The notes under the pieces: generated by a model | Database searches by the model: none | Told to the model about the DNA's origin: nothing | The model's input: only the letters and a program-made list of their open reading frames with translations | In this document: one piece after another, positions 1 to 8,597 of the stretch | How the letters are laid out: each line of letters begins with the position of its first letter | Position numbering within the stretch: the first letter of the stretch is position 1 | NCBI GenBank assembly: GCA_024642285.1 | Contig: JAHEBJ010000003.1 | Span: forward strand, 62,001 to 126,000 | From: Sphingobacteriales bacterium | GTDB taxonomy: Bacteria > Bacteroidota > Bacteroidia > Chitinophagales > Chitinophagaceae | Reading direction: 5' to 3' | Length of the DNA stretch: 64,000 bases | Position numbers and translations under genes: made by a program

Positions 1-213
1 AATAAAAAACTTGATGGCATGATTGAGCGCCGCATGCGCCAATCCATTTATGCAATTGCTTCATTCTGGTACACTGCCTGGGTTAACGCCGGCCAACCCG
101 ACCTGAAATCGTTGATTGCGCAAAAATTCAGCGAAGCAGATATTAAGGAGTTTGAAAACCTGAATAAACAGTGGAGTTCAGCAGGGAAGATGATTGGAAG
201 AGAGGAGCAGTGA
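1..213 (+). CDS. C-terminal end of a zinc-dependent phospholipase C-like protein (partial)
   Basis: Frame 1 is open from the first base of the window to TGA at 211-213, so only the last 70 residues are present and the start lies upstream. The segment contains SFWYTAWVNAGQPDL, which I recognise from the C-terminal part of the S1/P1-nuclease/zinc-dependent phospholipase C-like family that is common in Chitinophagaceae. The zinc ligands would be upstream and cannot be checked. The tail is rich in Lys and Glu and is predicted helical. The assignment rests on this short motif alone. Confidence 0.6.
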   Translation, partial: NKKLDGMIERRMRQSIYAIASFWYTAWVNAGQPDLKSLIAQKFSEADIKEFENLNKQWSSAGKMIGREEQ

Positions 214-234
214 TACTAATTAAATTCATTTAGG

Positions 235-242
235 TATTTTTG
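235..242 (+). promoter_or_regulatory. Bacteroidota -7 promoter element upstream of serC
   Basis: TATTTTTG followed by CAC matches the Bacteroidota sigma-70 -7 consensus TAnnTTTG. It lies 36 bases before the GTG start of serC, giving a 5' leader of roughly 30 bases. No convincing -33 TTG was found at 19-21 bases upstream. Confidence 0.5.
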
Positions 243-277
243 CACACTAACAAATTTTATCAGTTAACCTTACAGCA

Positions 278-1345
278 GTGGTTCATAATTTCAATGCCGG
301 CCCTTCTATTTTACCCAAAGTTGTTTTTGAAGAAGCTTCGCAGGCGGTACTTAATTATAATAATACCGGTTTGTCCATTTTGGAAATTGGTCATCGTACT
401 TCTTTATTTCAGGATGTGATGGATGAAGCCAGGGCATTGGTAAGAGAACTGATGAAGCTGGATGATGACCGTGAAGTTTTGTTTTTGCATGGTGGCGCCA
501 CCACACAGTTTATGCAGCTGCCGATGAACCTGCTGGACGATAAGGAAACAGCGGCCTATACTGATACAGGCGTATGGAGTACCAAGGCCATCAAGGAAGC
601 AAAACTGTTTGGTAAAGTAGAAACCGTTTGCAGTAGTAAGGAAACCAATTTCAATTATATACCCAAGGATTTTGCTGTGCCTAATGATGCAAAATATCTG
701 CACATCACCACCAACAACACCATTTACGGAACGCAGTGGCAAACAATTCCACATACCAGTAACAGTTTGGTGGCCGATATGAGCAGCGATGTTTTCAGCC
801 GGGTGTTGGATTTTAATGCGTTCGATCTTATTTATGCCGGCGCACAAAAAAATATGGGACCGGCTGGTGTTAACCTGGTTGTGGTAAATAAAAATATTCT
901 GGGGAAAGTAAAACGCAATATTCCTACTATACTCGATTACCGCAATCACATTAAAGAAGGATCTATGCTTAACACACCACCGGTTTTTGCTGTGTATGTG
1001 TGCATGCTCACTTTAAGATGGCTTAAGGCCAATGGAGGCATTGCTGCCATCGAAAAACTGAACAATGAAAAAGCCGCTGCATTATATGCGGCCATTGATG
1101 AAAGTACGTTATTTACCGGTACAGCCAATATAAATGACAGAAGTAAGATGAATGTTTGTTTTGTGATGAACGATCCATCTCTGGAAGAAACATTTTTAAA
1201 TTTTACCAAAGAAAACCAGATCGTCGGTATTAAGGGGCACAGACTGGTCGGCGGTTTTAGAGCTTCATTGTATAACGCACTTCCATTGAGTAGCGTAGAG
1301 GTTTTGGTGCAGCTGATGAAAGCGTTCACCAAAAAATATGCTTAA
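278..1345 (+). CDS. serC: 3-phosphoserine/phosphohydroxythreonine aminotransferase SerC
   Basis: Cytoplasmic PLP enzyme that converts 3-phosphohydroxypyruvate and glutamate to phosphoserine in serine synthesis, and acts in the analogous pyridoxine branch. The 355-residue length is typical of SerC. The N-terminus VHNFNAGPSILP is the family signature, and K191 in AGAQKNMGPAG is the PLP Schiff-base lysine. The start is a GTG at 278, chosen because the conserved N-terminus begins right after it and no ATG is available. DUF1015 follows 38 bases downstream, probably in the same transcript. A serA gene is not present next to it in this window. Confidence 0.96.
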   Translation: MVHNFNAGPSILPKVVFEEASQAVLNYNNTGLSILEIGHRTSLFQDVMDEARALVRELMKLDDDREVLFLHGGATTQFMQLPMNLLDDKETAAYTDTGVWSTKAIKEAKLFGKVETVCSSKETNFNYIPKDFAVPNDAKYLHITTNNTIYGTQWQTIPHTSNSLVADMSSDVFSRVLDFNAFDLIYAGAQKNMGPAGVNLVVVNKNILGKVKRNIPTILDYRNHIKEGSMLNTPPVFAVYVCMLTLRWLKANGGIAAIEKLNNEKAAALYAAIDESTLFTGTANINDRSKMNVCFVMNDPSLEETFLNFTKENQIVGIKGHRLVGGFRASLYNALPLSSVEVLVQLMKAFTKKYA

Positions 1346-1383
1346 AACTAATTCGATACTTTTACAATACTTAAAACAACAGC

Positions 1384-2631
1384 ATGGTTACGATATCTCC
1401 TTTTAAAGCACTACGGCCAGCAGCAGACCTGGCAAAACAATTGGCATCACGTCCCTACGATGTGCTTAACAGCAAGGAAGCAAAGACAGAAGCAGAAGGA
1501 AACAACGTGAGTTTTTTACACATCACCAAAAGCGAAATTGATTTACCCGATAAAACCGACAGTCATTCGCAGGCTGTGTATGATAAAGCCAAAGAAAACC
1601 TGGATGCATTCATCAGCCGCAAGGTTCTGTTCAGGGAAAGCAAAGCCTGTTATTATATATATGAGTTAACCATGAATGGAAAAAGCCAGACGGGTTTGGT
1701 TTGCGGCAGTTCGGTTGATGATTATGAGAATGGACTGATAAAAAAACATGAATTCACCAGACCTGAGAAAGAGCAGGATCGCATAAATCACATAAAAACC
1801 AGCGGCGCTCAAACGGGTAATGTTTTTTTGGCTTACCGCAACCTCGCAGAAATTGATGCAATCATCAACAAATGGAAGGAAAAAAGTCCCGTGTATAATT
1901 TTACCGCCGATGATGGTATTCAACATAGTATCTGGATCGTAAATGATGACAACACTATTGAACAGATATCATCTATGTTTAAAGAAAAAGTTCTCTGTAC
2001 TTATATCGCCGATGGTCACCACCGAGCTGCTTCGGCGGCAAAAGTAAGAGCTGCACTCGGCGATAAGGCAACAACCGGAGCCGATATTTTTCTTACTACT
2101 TTATTTCCTTCCGATCAATTGCACATCATGGACTACAACAGGGTGGTTACCGATCTGAATGGATTATCAGAAAGTGATTTTTTATCTGCCATAAAAAATA
2201 ATTTTTCAGTTGAAAAAGCTGACAAGGCATTTTCGCCGGATAAGTTGCATGAGATTGGCATGTACCTGAACAAACAATGGTACCGCCTTACGGCTAATGA
2301 AGGCAGTTATAGCAACGACCCGATTGGCATTTTGGATATCAGCATCCTTTCAAATAATTTACTTGATCCCATTCTGAATATAAAAGACCAGCGTACTGAT
2401 AAGCGAATAGATTTTGTTGGTGGTATAAGAGGATTGAATGAATTGGAAAAAAGAGTGAACAGCGGCGACATGGTTGTTGCGTTCAGTCTGTACCCTGTAA
2501 CTATTCAGCAACTATTTGATATTGCCGACAGCGGAAATGTAATGCCACCCAAGAGCACATGGTTTGAACCCAAGCTTAGAGATGGTTTGCTTACGCACCT
2601 GATCAACAATATTGACGATGATCAGAACTGA
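1384..2631 (+). CDS. DUF1015 family protein (SerC-linked)
   Basis: 415-residue cytoplasmic protein of the DUF1015 family (COG4198), whose biochemical role is not firmly known. Visible family motifs are SPFKALRP at 5-12, the RPxKEQDRxNHIKxSGAQTGNVFLAY block at about 126-151, and DGHHRAAS at 210-217, which carries paired histidines suggestive of a catalytic or metal site. It starts 38 bases after serC on the same strand. In Bacteroidota this gene recurs beside serine biosynthesis genes, so a role linked to phosphoserine/serine metabolism is likely but is an inference. Confidence 0.85.
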   Translation: MVTISPFKALRPAADLAKQLASRPYDVLNSKEAKTEAEGNNVSFLHITKSEIDLPDKTDSHSQAVYDKAKENLDAFISRKVLFRESKACYYIYELTMNGKSQTGLVCGSSVDDYENGLIKKHEFTRPEKEQDRINHIKTSGAQTGNVFLAYRNLAEIDAIINKWKEKSPVYNFTADDGIQHSIWIVNDDNTIEQISSMFKEKVLCTYIADGHHRAASAAKVRAALGDKATTGADIFLTTLFPSDQLHIMDYNRVVTDLNGLSESDFLSAIKNNFSVEKADKAFSPDKLHEIGMYLNKQWYRLTANEGSYSNDPIGILDISILSNNLLDPILNIKDQRTDKRIDFVGGIRGLNELEKRVNSGDMVVAFSLYPVTIQQLFDIADSGNVMPPKSTWFEPKLRDGLLTHLINNIDDDQN

Positions 2632-2684
2632 TAAATTCTTGCGGGTAAAATTCTTATCTTGCCAATAACAGTAATTTTAACGAG

Positions 2685-3686
2685 ATGAAAAAAATAATTT
2701 TCCTTTTTATTGCATTTGCTTTTCATAGTTCATTGTTTGCGCAGGATGCAAAACAGTTGTATGAGAATGCAAGAAATTTTATGCATAAGGGAGATTATGC
2801 CAATGCCATTTTGGTGCTCAACCGTGCTTTGGCGCTAGAGCCAAATAACCTGGAAGTAGCAAAAAACCTCGGACTTAACTATTATTACGCTAACGAATTT
2901 AAAAAGTCAATTGCTGCCTTAACGCCGTTGTTCGACAGGAATGATGTAGATGATCAGTGCTTTCAGATTGCCGGAGATGCTTACTGGGCGCTGGAAGATG
3001 CTAAAGAAGCAGAAAACACCTACCGGAAAGGCATAAAAAAATTACCTAACAGCGGCGCACTTTATAACGAGTTGGGAAAAGTACTCTGGACTAAAAATGA
3101 TTTCTCTGCCATTAAACAGTGGGAAAAAGGAATTGAAAATGATCCCGGCTTTGCCGGCAATTATTATAATGCCAGCAAGTACTATTATTTTACTACTGAT
3201 AAGGTTTGGAGTTTGCTCTATGGCGAAATATTTATAAATATCGATCCAAGAAACGCCTACTGCCCCGAAATAAAAAACATATTGCTGGAAGGTTATAAAA
3301 AGTTATTTGCAGATGCCGACCTTGAAAAAAACTACAAAGAGAAAAACAGTTTTGCACTCGCTTTTTTAAAATCGATGAACAAACAAAGTTCATTGGCTTC
3401 GGGTGGCATAAGTGCTGAAACATTGACAATGATACGTACCCGTTTTATCTTCGACTGGTATGCAGGCGGATCGGCAGAAAAATTTCCTTTTAAATTATTT
3501 GAATTGCAACAGCAATATATTCAGGAAGGACTTTTTGATGCTTACAACCAATGGGTTTTTGCAACGGCTCAAAATTTACCCGCTTATCAAAACTGGACCA
3601 GTGAACACAGCAAGGAATATGCTGAACTAAATCGTTTCCTGCAGGACAGGATGTTTAAAATTCCTACGGGGCAATACTACCATTAA
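2685..3686 (+). CDS. Secreted tetratricopeptide repeat protein
   Basis: 333 residues with a clear signal peptide (MKKIIFLFIAFAFHSSLFAQ, cleavage expected after the AQ). At least four TPR-like helical repeats follow between residues 22 and about 150 (for example YANAILVLNRALALEPNN and ALEDAKEAENTYRKGIKKLP). The C-terminal half is helical without a domain I recognise. It probably acts as a periplasmic scaffold. It sits alone between DUF1015 and a 2TM gene on the same strand; its partner is unknown. Confidence 0.75.
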   Translation: MKKIIFLFIAFAFHSSLFAQDAKQLYENARNFMHKGDYANAILVLNRALALEPNNLEVAKNLGLNYYYANEFKKSIAALTPLFDRNDVDDQCFQIAGDAYWALEDAKEAENTYRKGIKKLPNSGALYNELGKVLWTKNDFSAIKQWEKGIENDPGFAGNYYNASKYYYFTTDKVWSLLYGEIFINIDPRNAYCPEIKNILLEGYKKLFADADLEKNYKEKNSFALAFLKSMNKQSSLASGGISAETLTMIRTRFIFDWYAGGSAEKFPFKLFELQQQYIQEGLFDAYNQWVFATAQNLPAYQNWTSEHSKEYAELNRFLQDRMFKIPTGQYYH

Positions 3687-3771
3687 TAATTTCTTTGCCC
3701 GATTTACTTTATACACTTCTGTAGGGGTGAATGACTATTTTTTATTAACTTGTCTGTCAAACAAATTTACT

Positions 3772-4050
3772 ATGGCCGAACAACGCGATGAAAAATTATG
3801 GCAGATTGCCAAAAAACGGGCTGGTTTTCAAAACAGCCTCATAAGTTTTGCAGTAATAGTAGGTATCTGTTGGGTAATCTGGTACTTAACCGCCGGCCGC
3901 AGGGGTATAAATACCGATACTCCCTGGCCGCTTTGGGTAATGCTTGGTTTGGGTATAGGCCTGTTCTTTAAATTTCTTAAAGCTTATAAAACAGACAAGG
4001 ATACCATGGCCGAACAGGAATATGATAAGCTAAAAAACAAAAAACAATAA
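3772..4050 (+). CDS. 2TM domain-containing small membrane protein
   Basis: A 92-residue inner-membrane protein with two hydrophobic segments (about residues 22-41 and 55-72) joined by a short polar loop, and with charged ends rich in Lys and Glu. This is the Bacteroidota 2TM domain layout (often fused to histidine kinases, here alone). The start at ATG 3772 (MAEQRDEKLW) is preferred over the in-frame ATG at 3727, because the 15 extra residues are not typical of the family. The function is unknown. Confidence 0.7.
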   Translation: MAEQRDEKLWQIAKKRAGFQNSLISFAVIVGICWVIWYLTAGRRGINTDTPWPLWVMLGLGIGLFFKFLKAYKTDKDTMAEQEYDKLKNKKQ

Positions 4051-4076
4051 CTCCCCGTTTAAACCATCCATTGCTT

Positions 4077-5864
4077 ATGAATGAACATTCAAGAATATTT
4101 GATTATATCGACTTTCAGTTGAACAAATTTCCAAAGGCAGTCATGTTTTCGGGAAAAGAAAACGGACTGTGGAAAAATTACAGCACTGTTGAAGTAAAAG
4201 AAACGATCGATAAATTAAGTGCGGGATTAGTTAAATTGGGCATAAGTGGTAACGACATGACCATCGAAAACCAGGATAAGATTGCCCTGATCTCTAAAAA
4301 CCGTCCCGAATGGCTGATGTTAGACATGGCCTGTCAACAGATTGGTGCAGCCATTTGTCCTATTTATCCTACAACCAATGTTAAGGAACTTGAATTTATT
4401 TTTAATGATGCAACAGTAAAACATGTATTTGTTAGTGGCGATGAAATTTTGGGTAAAGTGCTGGCTGTAAAAAATGCGGTGCCTTCCTTACAAAATGTTT
4501 ACAGTTTTGATGAGTTACCCGATTCAATAAACTGGAGAACGCTTCTGGAAGATATCAGTGCTGCAGATCTGGAAAAAATGGAAGCCATTAAGGCAACAAT
4601 AAAGGCTGAGCACTGTGCAACTATTATTTATACTTCGGGCACAACAGGCACGCCAAAAGGCGTAATGCTTAGTCATAGGAATATCGTAAGCAATGTTACG
4701 CATTCAAAAAACAGTTTTCCTTTTGATGATGACGTGAATGGCAGAGCCTTAAGTTTTTTGCCGCTCAACCATATCTTCGAACGAATGGTTTCTTTGATCT
4801 ATATCAGTAGCGGTACATCTATTTATTATGCCGAAAATTTGGATACTATTGCTGAAAACCTGAAAGAAGTAAAACCGACTCTGTTTTCAACTGTACCCAG
4901 GCTGCTTGAAAAAACCTATGAAAAAATTATGGCCAAAGGCGGCGAGTTGACAGGAATAAAAAGAAAATTATTTTTCTGGAGTGTTGCTCTGGCCAACGAC
5001 TATGATAATCAAAAAACACAAAGCATTTGGTACAAGCTACAGCTTGCTATAGCCAATAAATTAATTTTCAGTAAATGGCGTGAAGCATTGGGTGGCAATA
5101 TAAAACTTATCGTTACTGGCGGCGCTGCCTGCCAGATCAGGTTGATCAGGATTTTTACAGCTGCGCAAATACCCATTTACGAAGGTTACGGGCCAACGGA
5201 GAACAGTCCTGTTATCAGTGTTAACTGTCGGACCAAAGGTGGAACTAAATTTGGCACTGTTGGTTTGGTAATTGAAGGGCAGGAAGTAAAAATTGAAGCC
5301 GATGGAGAGATTTGTGTAAAAGGACCAAGTGTAATGATGGGTTACTATAAAAGACCTGACCTTACCGCCGAAACCATTATCGATGGCTGGTTACACACAG
5401 GTGATATTGGCGTTTTTGAAGACGGTAAATATTTAAAGATAACCGACCGCAAAAAAGAATTGTTTAAAACCAGTGGCGGTAAATATGTTGCTCCGCAGCC
5501 TATTGAAAATAAAATGAAAGAATCGCCATTTATTGAGCAGATGATGGTGGTTGGTGCCGAGCAAAAATTTGTTGGTGCTTTGATCGTTCCATCTATACAA
5601 AATATTAAGGAATGGATGCAGCACAAAGGCATAACTTTTACTACTGCCGAAGATGCTATTCATAACCCTAAGGTTTTAGATCTGTATAAAGAACTGATAG
5701 ACTCATTTAACGAATCCTTTAATCATGTGGAGCAGGTAAAAAAGTTTGAACTGTTGCCACATGAATGGACCATTGACAGTGGTGAACTTACTCCTACACT
5801 GAAATTGAAAAGGAAAGTGATCATGGAAAAATACAAAGGCGCTTATGACCGTATTTACAATTAA
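4077..5864 (+). CDS. Long-chain acyl-CoA synthetase (AMP-forming, FadD/FAA1 type)
   Basis: ANL-superfamily ligase of 595 residues that activates long-chain fatty acids to acyl-CoA via acyl-AMP. The P-loop-like motif YTSGTTGTPKG is at residues 185-195. YGPTENSP (adenine site), GWLHTGDIG and DRKKELFKTSGGKYVAPQPIE (hinge) follow in the normal order. The frame is open from TTG 4071, but ATG 4077 is the better start. Its length and the 'AL' C-terminal lid fit the eukaryote-like LACS clade common in Bacteroidota. It likely supplies acyl-CoA for beta-oxidation or lipid synthesis. Confidence 0.92.
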   Translation: MNEHSRIFDYIDFQLNKFPKAVMFSGKENGLWKNYSTVEVKETIDKLSAGLVKLGISGNDMTIENQDKIALISKNRPEWLMLDMACQQIGAAICPIYPTTNVKELEFIFNDATVKHVFVSGDEILGKVLAVKNAVPSLQNVYSFDELPDSINWRTLLEDISAADLEKMEAIKATIKAEHCATIIYTSGTTGTPKGVMLSHRNIVSNVTHSKNSFPFDDDVNGRALSFLPLNHIFERMVSLIYISSGTSIYYAENLDTIAENLKEVKPTLFSTVPRLLEKTYEKIMAKGGELTGIKRKLFFWSVALANDYDNQKTQSIWYKLQLAIANKLIFSKWREALGGNIKLIVTGGAACQIRLIRIFTAAQIPIYEGYGPTENSPVISVNCRTKGGTKFGTVGLVIEGQEVKIEADGEICVKGPSVMMGYYKRPDLTAETIIDGWLHTGDIGVFEDGKYLKITDRKKELFKTSGGKYVAPQPIENKMKESPFIEQMMVVGAEQKFVGALIVPSIQNIKEWMQHKGITFTTAEDAIHNPKVLDLYKELIDSFNESFNHVEQVKKFELLPHEWTIDSGELTPTLKLKRKVIMEKYKGAYDRIYN

Positions 5865-5881
5865 TTGGTAACCCAAAAATC

Positions 5882-5900
5882 CAGCAATTTCTGGTTGCTG
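5882..5900 (+). terminator. Weak candidate terminator after the acyl-CoA synthetase gene
   Basis: CAGCAA (5882-5887) and TTGCTG (5895-5900) can form a 6-bp stem with a 7-base loop, followed by AATTTT and then TTTTT at 5911-5915. It lies 18 bases after the stop codon. The stem is short, so this is tentative. Confidence 0.3.
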
Positions 5901-6051
5901 AATTTTAGAGTTTTTACCTCATGCCTGCAAACTTTTTTATACTATCGGGTTGCCTGCCTTATTTAAATGACAGCTTCTATTTCGGCAAACTGTTGAATCT
6001 GTATTTCAACAACTCCAACCCTTTTTTGCATTTGACTATCCATCAATGCTA

Positions 6052-6687
6052 TTAATGGTCAAACGCCGGGAGCAATTTTATTTCACTTCGATATAAAATA
6101 ATTTTTTTATTATTTTCCAGTTGCTTTAATAATCGGGAAATAACTACTCTTGATGTAGCCAGTTCATCGGCAATCATACTATGAGATACCTTGATAACAG
6201 CTGAGCCTGTAATTCGTTGTTTTTCTTTAAGATATTCAATCAGCCTTTCGTCGAGTTTATGAAATGCTATACTTTCTATTGATTTTAATAATTCTATAAA
6301 GCGCTCATTAAAACTACGCATAATGTAATTTTTCCAGCCTGGATATTTACATAACCATTCGTCCAGTTTTTCATGCGGTATAGCTATCAGTTCCACATCA
6401 TCTTCTGCAATGGCTTTTACTTCGCTTTTTTTGGCTTCAATACAACAACTGTAAGCCATGCTGCAGCTTTCGCTGCTGGTTAAATAGTATAATAAAATCT
6501 CATTTCCATTATCATCCAGTCTTGATACTTTTATCGTTCCTTTTAAAATTACCGGCATCATACGGATGTACTTTCCGTAATCCATAATAATATCCCCTTC
6601 TTTAAAATGCTGTATTATTCCCGATTCTTCTATTTCTTCAAGTAAGGCTGGTTCAAAAACAGCTGCTAAATTCTGTATCGCCGACAT
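6052..6687 (-). CDS. Crp/Fnr family transcriptional regulator of the sulfur island
   Basis: 211-residue cyclic-nucleotide-binding-fold regulator: a beta-barrel sensor at about 20-115, a dimerisation helix at 115-150, and a C-terminal winged HTH (SHSMIADELATSRVVISRLL, recognition helix near 178-190). It lacks the N-terminal four-Cys iron-sulfur set of FNR. It does carry C75, the vicinal pair C81-C82, and C113, which could sense persulfide or redox state (inference). It is the last gene of the twelve-gene sulfur operon, 5 bases after the porin gene. GTRAC-N4-GTTRC palindromes upstream of several sulfur genes are its likely targets, making it an autogenous activator. Confidence 0.85.
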   Translation of the reverse strand: MSAIQNLAAVFEPALLEEIEESGIIQHFKEGDIIMDYGKYIRMMPVILKGTIKVSRLDDNGNEILLYYLTSSESCSMAYSCCIEAKKSEVKAIAEDDVELIAIPHEKLDEWLCKYPGWKNYIMRSFNERFIELLKSIESIAFHKLDERLIEYLKEKQRITGSAVIKVSHSMIADELATSRVVISRLLKQLENNKKIILYRSEIKLLPAFDH

Positions 6688-6692
6688 AAGTT

Positions 6693-8117
6693 TTAGAAAT
6701 GATAATTAATTACAAAATTGTATTGAGTCATGTTTACCTTATTAAAACTGTAGCGTTTATTATTGTATAATTCGCCGTTATTTATTTTTCCGGCAATCAG
6801 CAATTGTGCTTCCATGCCTTTCAAAAATCCGGCAAACGAATAACGTACGTCAGCGTTAATCTGATAGTATGAAGGTAAACCATACTTATTTAACTTGTAA
6901 TTTTTTACATCGGGCAAATTAAAATAGCCTGCCGCTAAAGCTGTTTTTATACGTCCGGCGGCCAGGTTATAATTAAGTTTGATAACTAAAGCATGCACGT
7001 CTCCAAATCCTTCATTGCGTTCCCGGGGCAAAAAAGTAAAGAATGGATCTCTACCCCATTCACGTGGCATAAGGTATCTGCCAGCTTTGGTAATTCGGTT
7101 ATAATTCAGGCTGGCCTGCAGGTTTTTATTTTTCCATCCGGCTTTTGCGCCAAAACTGAATGCATGTTTTCCTTTTTCGAAATAGGTTTTTTCGGGATCT
7201 GCATTACCGCCATTGTTTACTGCATCCTGCCGTATGGCCTGTACCGCTCCAAATAAATTGCTCTTGTTTTTCAGCGGCATTGAAATATCTGCCTGTAACA
7301 TAGCCGTGTTAAAAATATTTTCAGTCAGTACATTCCAGCCTTGTAGTTTTATTTTTTTACTGAGTTGATGGTTAATACCAACCATAAACACACCGGTACT
7401 TCTCATATGGCCGGCATAACCGGCTTTGGTTCCGTCAATGTTCAATCCCGCCGGATAAATACCCATTGACTCATCAATATCATACCATCGGGTAGTGCTG
7501 CGGGGAGAGATGGCATACAACCAGCCTGCTTCAATTTTAGTTTTCTTTATTTCATTTACTTCCACCCAAACTCCTTCTACGCCGGTGGGGCGCATTCTTC
7601 CATCCTGCAGGTTGATGAAGGGTGTATTAATGATCTGCCGGCCAAAAACAATATGCGAATTTTTAAATTGATAACTCAGGTTCAATTCTTCCAAACGGTC
7701 AATATTTGTTTTGTTTGCCGGATCCTGAATGTCAAACAAACCAATTTCGTAACGGTTGTACTGTCCGGTTGTGGTATCGGGTTTTGTAAAGTCGGATGAG
7801 CCAATGTTGAAAATATAAAACCCACTCAATGCAAACTGAAAGCCATGAAAATTCGCGGTTTCGTATCGTAAACCGCCGCCTGCTGCATTGGCGTAATAAT
7901 CGGTGAGTCCTTTTTCATTTTGCGTACTCATAAAAAAATATCGGAAATGACCATTTATCTGTCCCCGCTTAAATGCAGATAACAATGAAGTAGTATCGGT
8001 TGCTGCTACTTTTTTCCCCCGGTACATTTCAGGCTTCTCCGAAATTTCCTGGTGTTGTGCTTTAACATTGAGGGTATATACTAAACTTAAAATAATTATT
8101 GGTGCTATACGCTTCAT
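6693..8117 (-). CDS. OprD-like outer membrane porin
   Basis: 474 residues with a signal peptide (MKRIAPIIILSLVYTLNVKAQ), followed by alternating amphipathic beta strands and a terminal aromatic residue (…NFVINYHF), as expected for an outer-membrane beta-barrel. The NGHFRYFFMSTQN and GRQIINTPFINLQDGRM segments resemble the OprD-type porin family. In this operon it would let thiosulfate, tetrathionate or other anionic sulfur compounds enter the periplasm, where the TsdA-like and SoxB-like enzymes act; the substrate is inferred from context only. Confidence 0.75.
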   Translation of the reverse strand: MKRIAPIIILSLVYTLNVKAQHQEISEKPEMYRGKKVAATDTTSLLSAFKRGQINGHFRYFFMSTQNEKGLTDYYANAAGGGLRYETANFHGFQFALSGFYIFNIGSSDFTKPDTTTGQYNRYEIGLFDIQDPANKTNIDRLEELNLSYQFKNSHIVFGRQIINTPFINLQDGRMRPTGVEGVWVEVNEIKKTKIEAGWLYAISPRSTTRWYDIDESMGIYPAGLNIDGTKAGYAGHMRSTGVFMVGINHQLSKKIKLQGWNVLTENIFNTAMLQADISMPLKNKSNLFGAVQAIRQDAVNNGGNADPEKTYFEKGKHAFSFGAKAGWKNKNLQASLNYNRITKAGRYLMPREWGRDPFFTFLPRERNEGFGDVHALVIKLNYNLAAGRIKTALAAGYFNLPDVKNYKLNKYGLPSYYQINADVRYSFAGFLKGMEAQLLIAGKINNGELYNNKRYSFNKVNMTQYNFVINYHF

Positions 8118-8140
8118 CTTCCTTTCTGCTTCTATTCTTT

Positions 8141-8578
8141 TTAAAACCCGATTTTCAAATAACTCCAGCCTTGTTCCTCTTTCAATATAATTTCGCCAAT
8201 TCCCATGGGGACGGTACCTGCTTCGGCAACCAGCGATTCACGGGGGATTTTCTTTTCTCTCAGGGTGTTTTCGCAGCCCATGAAAACAATACCCATTTCT
8301 TTGTATTTGGTAATCAATTTTTGCTGGGTTGTTTTTGCCGCTATCAACATTTCTATTCCAGGGCCATGTGTCACCACTTCAATATTAACGCTATCGCCCC
8401 AGCCAGCTTTCAGGTTTTTAATATTATTCATCAGACTTTTCCAAACCAAAGTGTCGCTACTTGTCATATGCAGCACAACACGATGTTTGGCTGGCTCGGC
8501 AGTTTTATTCGTTTGCTGTTGTGCAAAACTGCCAAGCATTGTCATTACAAATAGTGCTGCAAGAAATAATTTTTTCAT
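8141..8578 (-). CDS. Periplasmic DsrE/DsrF-like protein
   Basis: 145 residues: a signal peptide (MKKLFLAALFVMTMLGSFAQ) followed by a DsrE/DsrF-like fold (HRVVLHMTSSDTLVWKSLMNNIKNL, VEVVTHGPG, MGIVFMGCENTLREKKIP). The conserved Cys in FMGCENTL corresponds to the persulfide-carrying position of the DsrE superfamily. ATG 8578 is chosen because it opens directly on the signal peptide; the frame continues upstream to 8623. DsrE-like proteins carry or transfer sulfane sulfur, so this may be the periplasmic sulfur carrier for the neighbouring SoxB-like enzyme, a role SoxYZ plays elsewhere (inference). Confidence 0.82.
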   Translation of the reverse strand: MKKLFLAALFVMTMLGSFAQQQTNKTAEPAKHRVVLHMTSSDTLVWKSLMNNIKNLKAGWGDSVNIEVVTHGPGIEMLIAAKTTQQKLITKYKEMGIVFMGCENTLREKKIPRESLVAEAGTVPMGIGEIILKEEQGWSYLKIGF

Positions 8579-8597
8579 AACCTTAATTTTAATTTTA

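Noticed and set aside
404-1332. Long - strand frames opposite serC
   Set aside because: They mirror the codons of a clear SerC and show no family motif.
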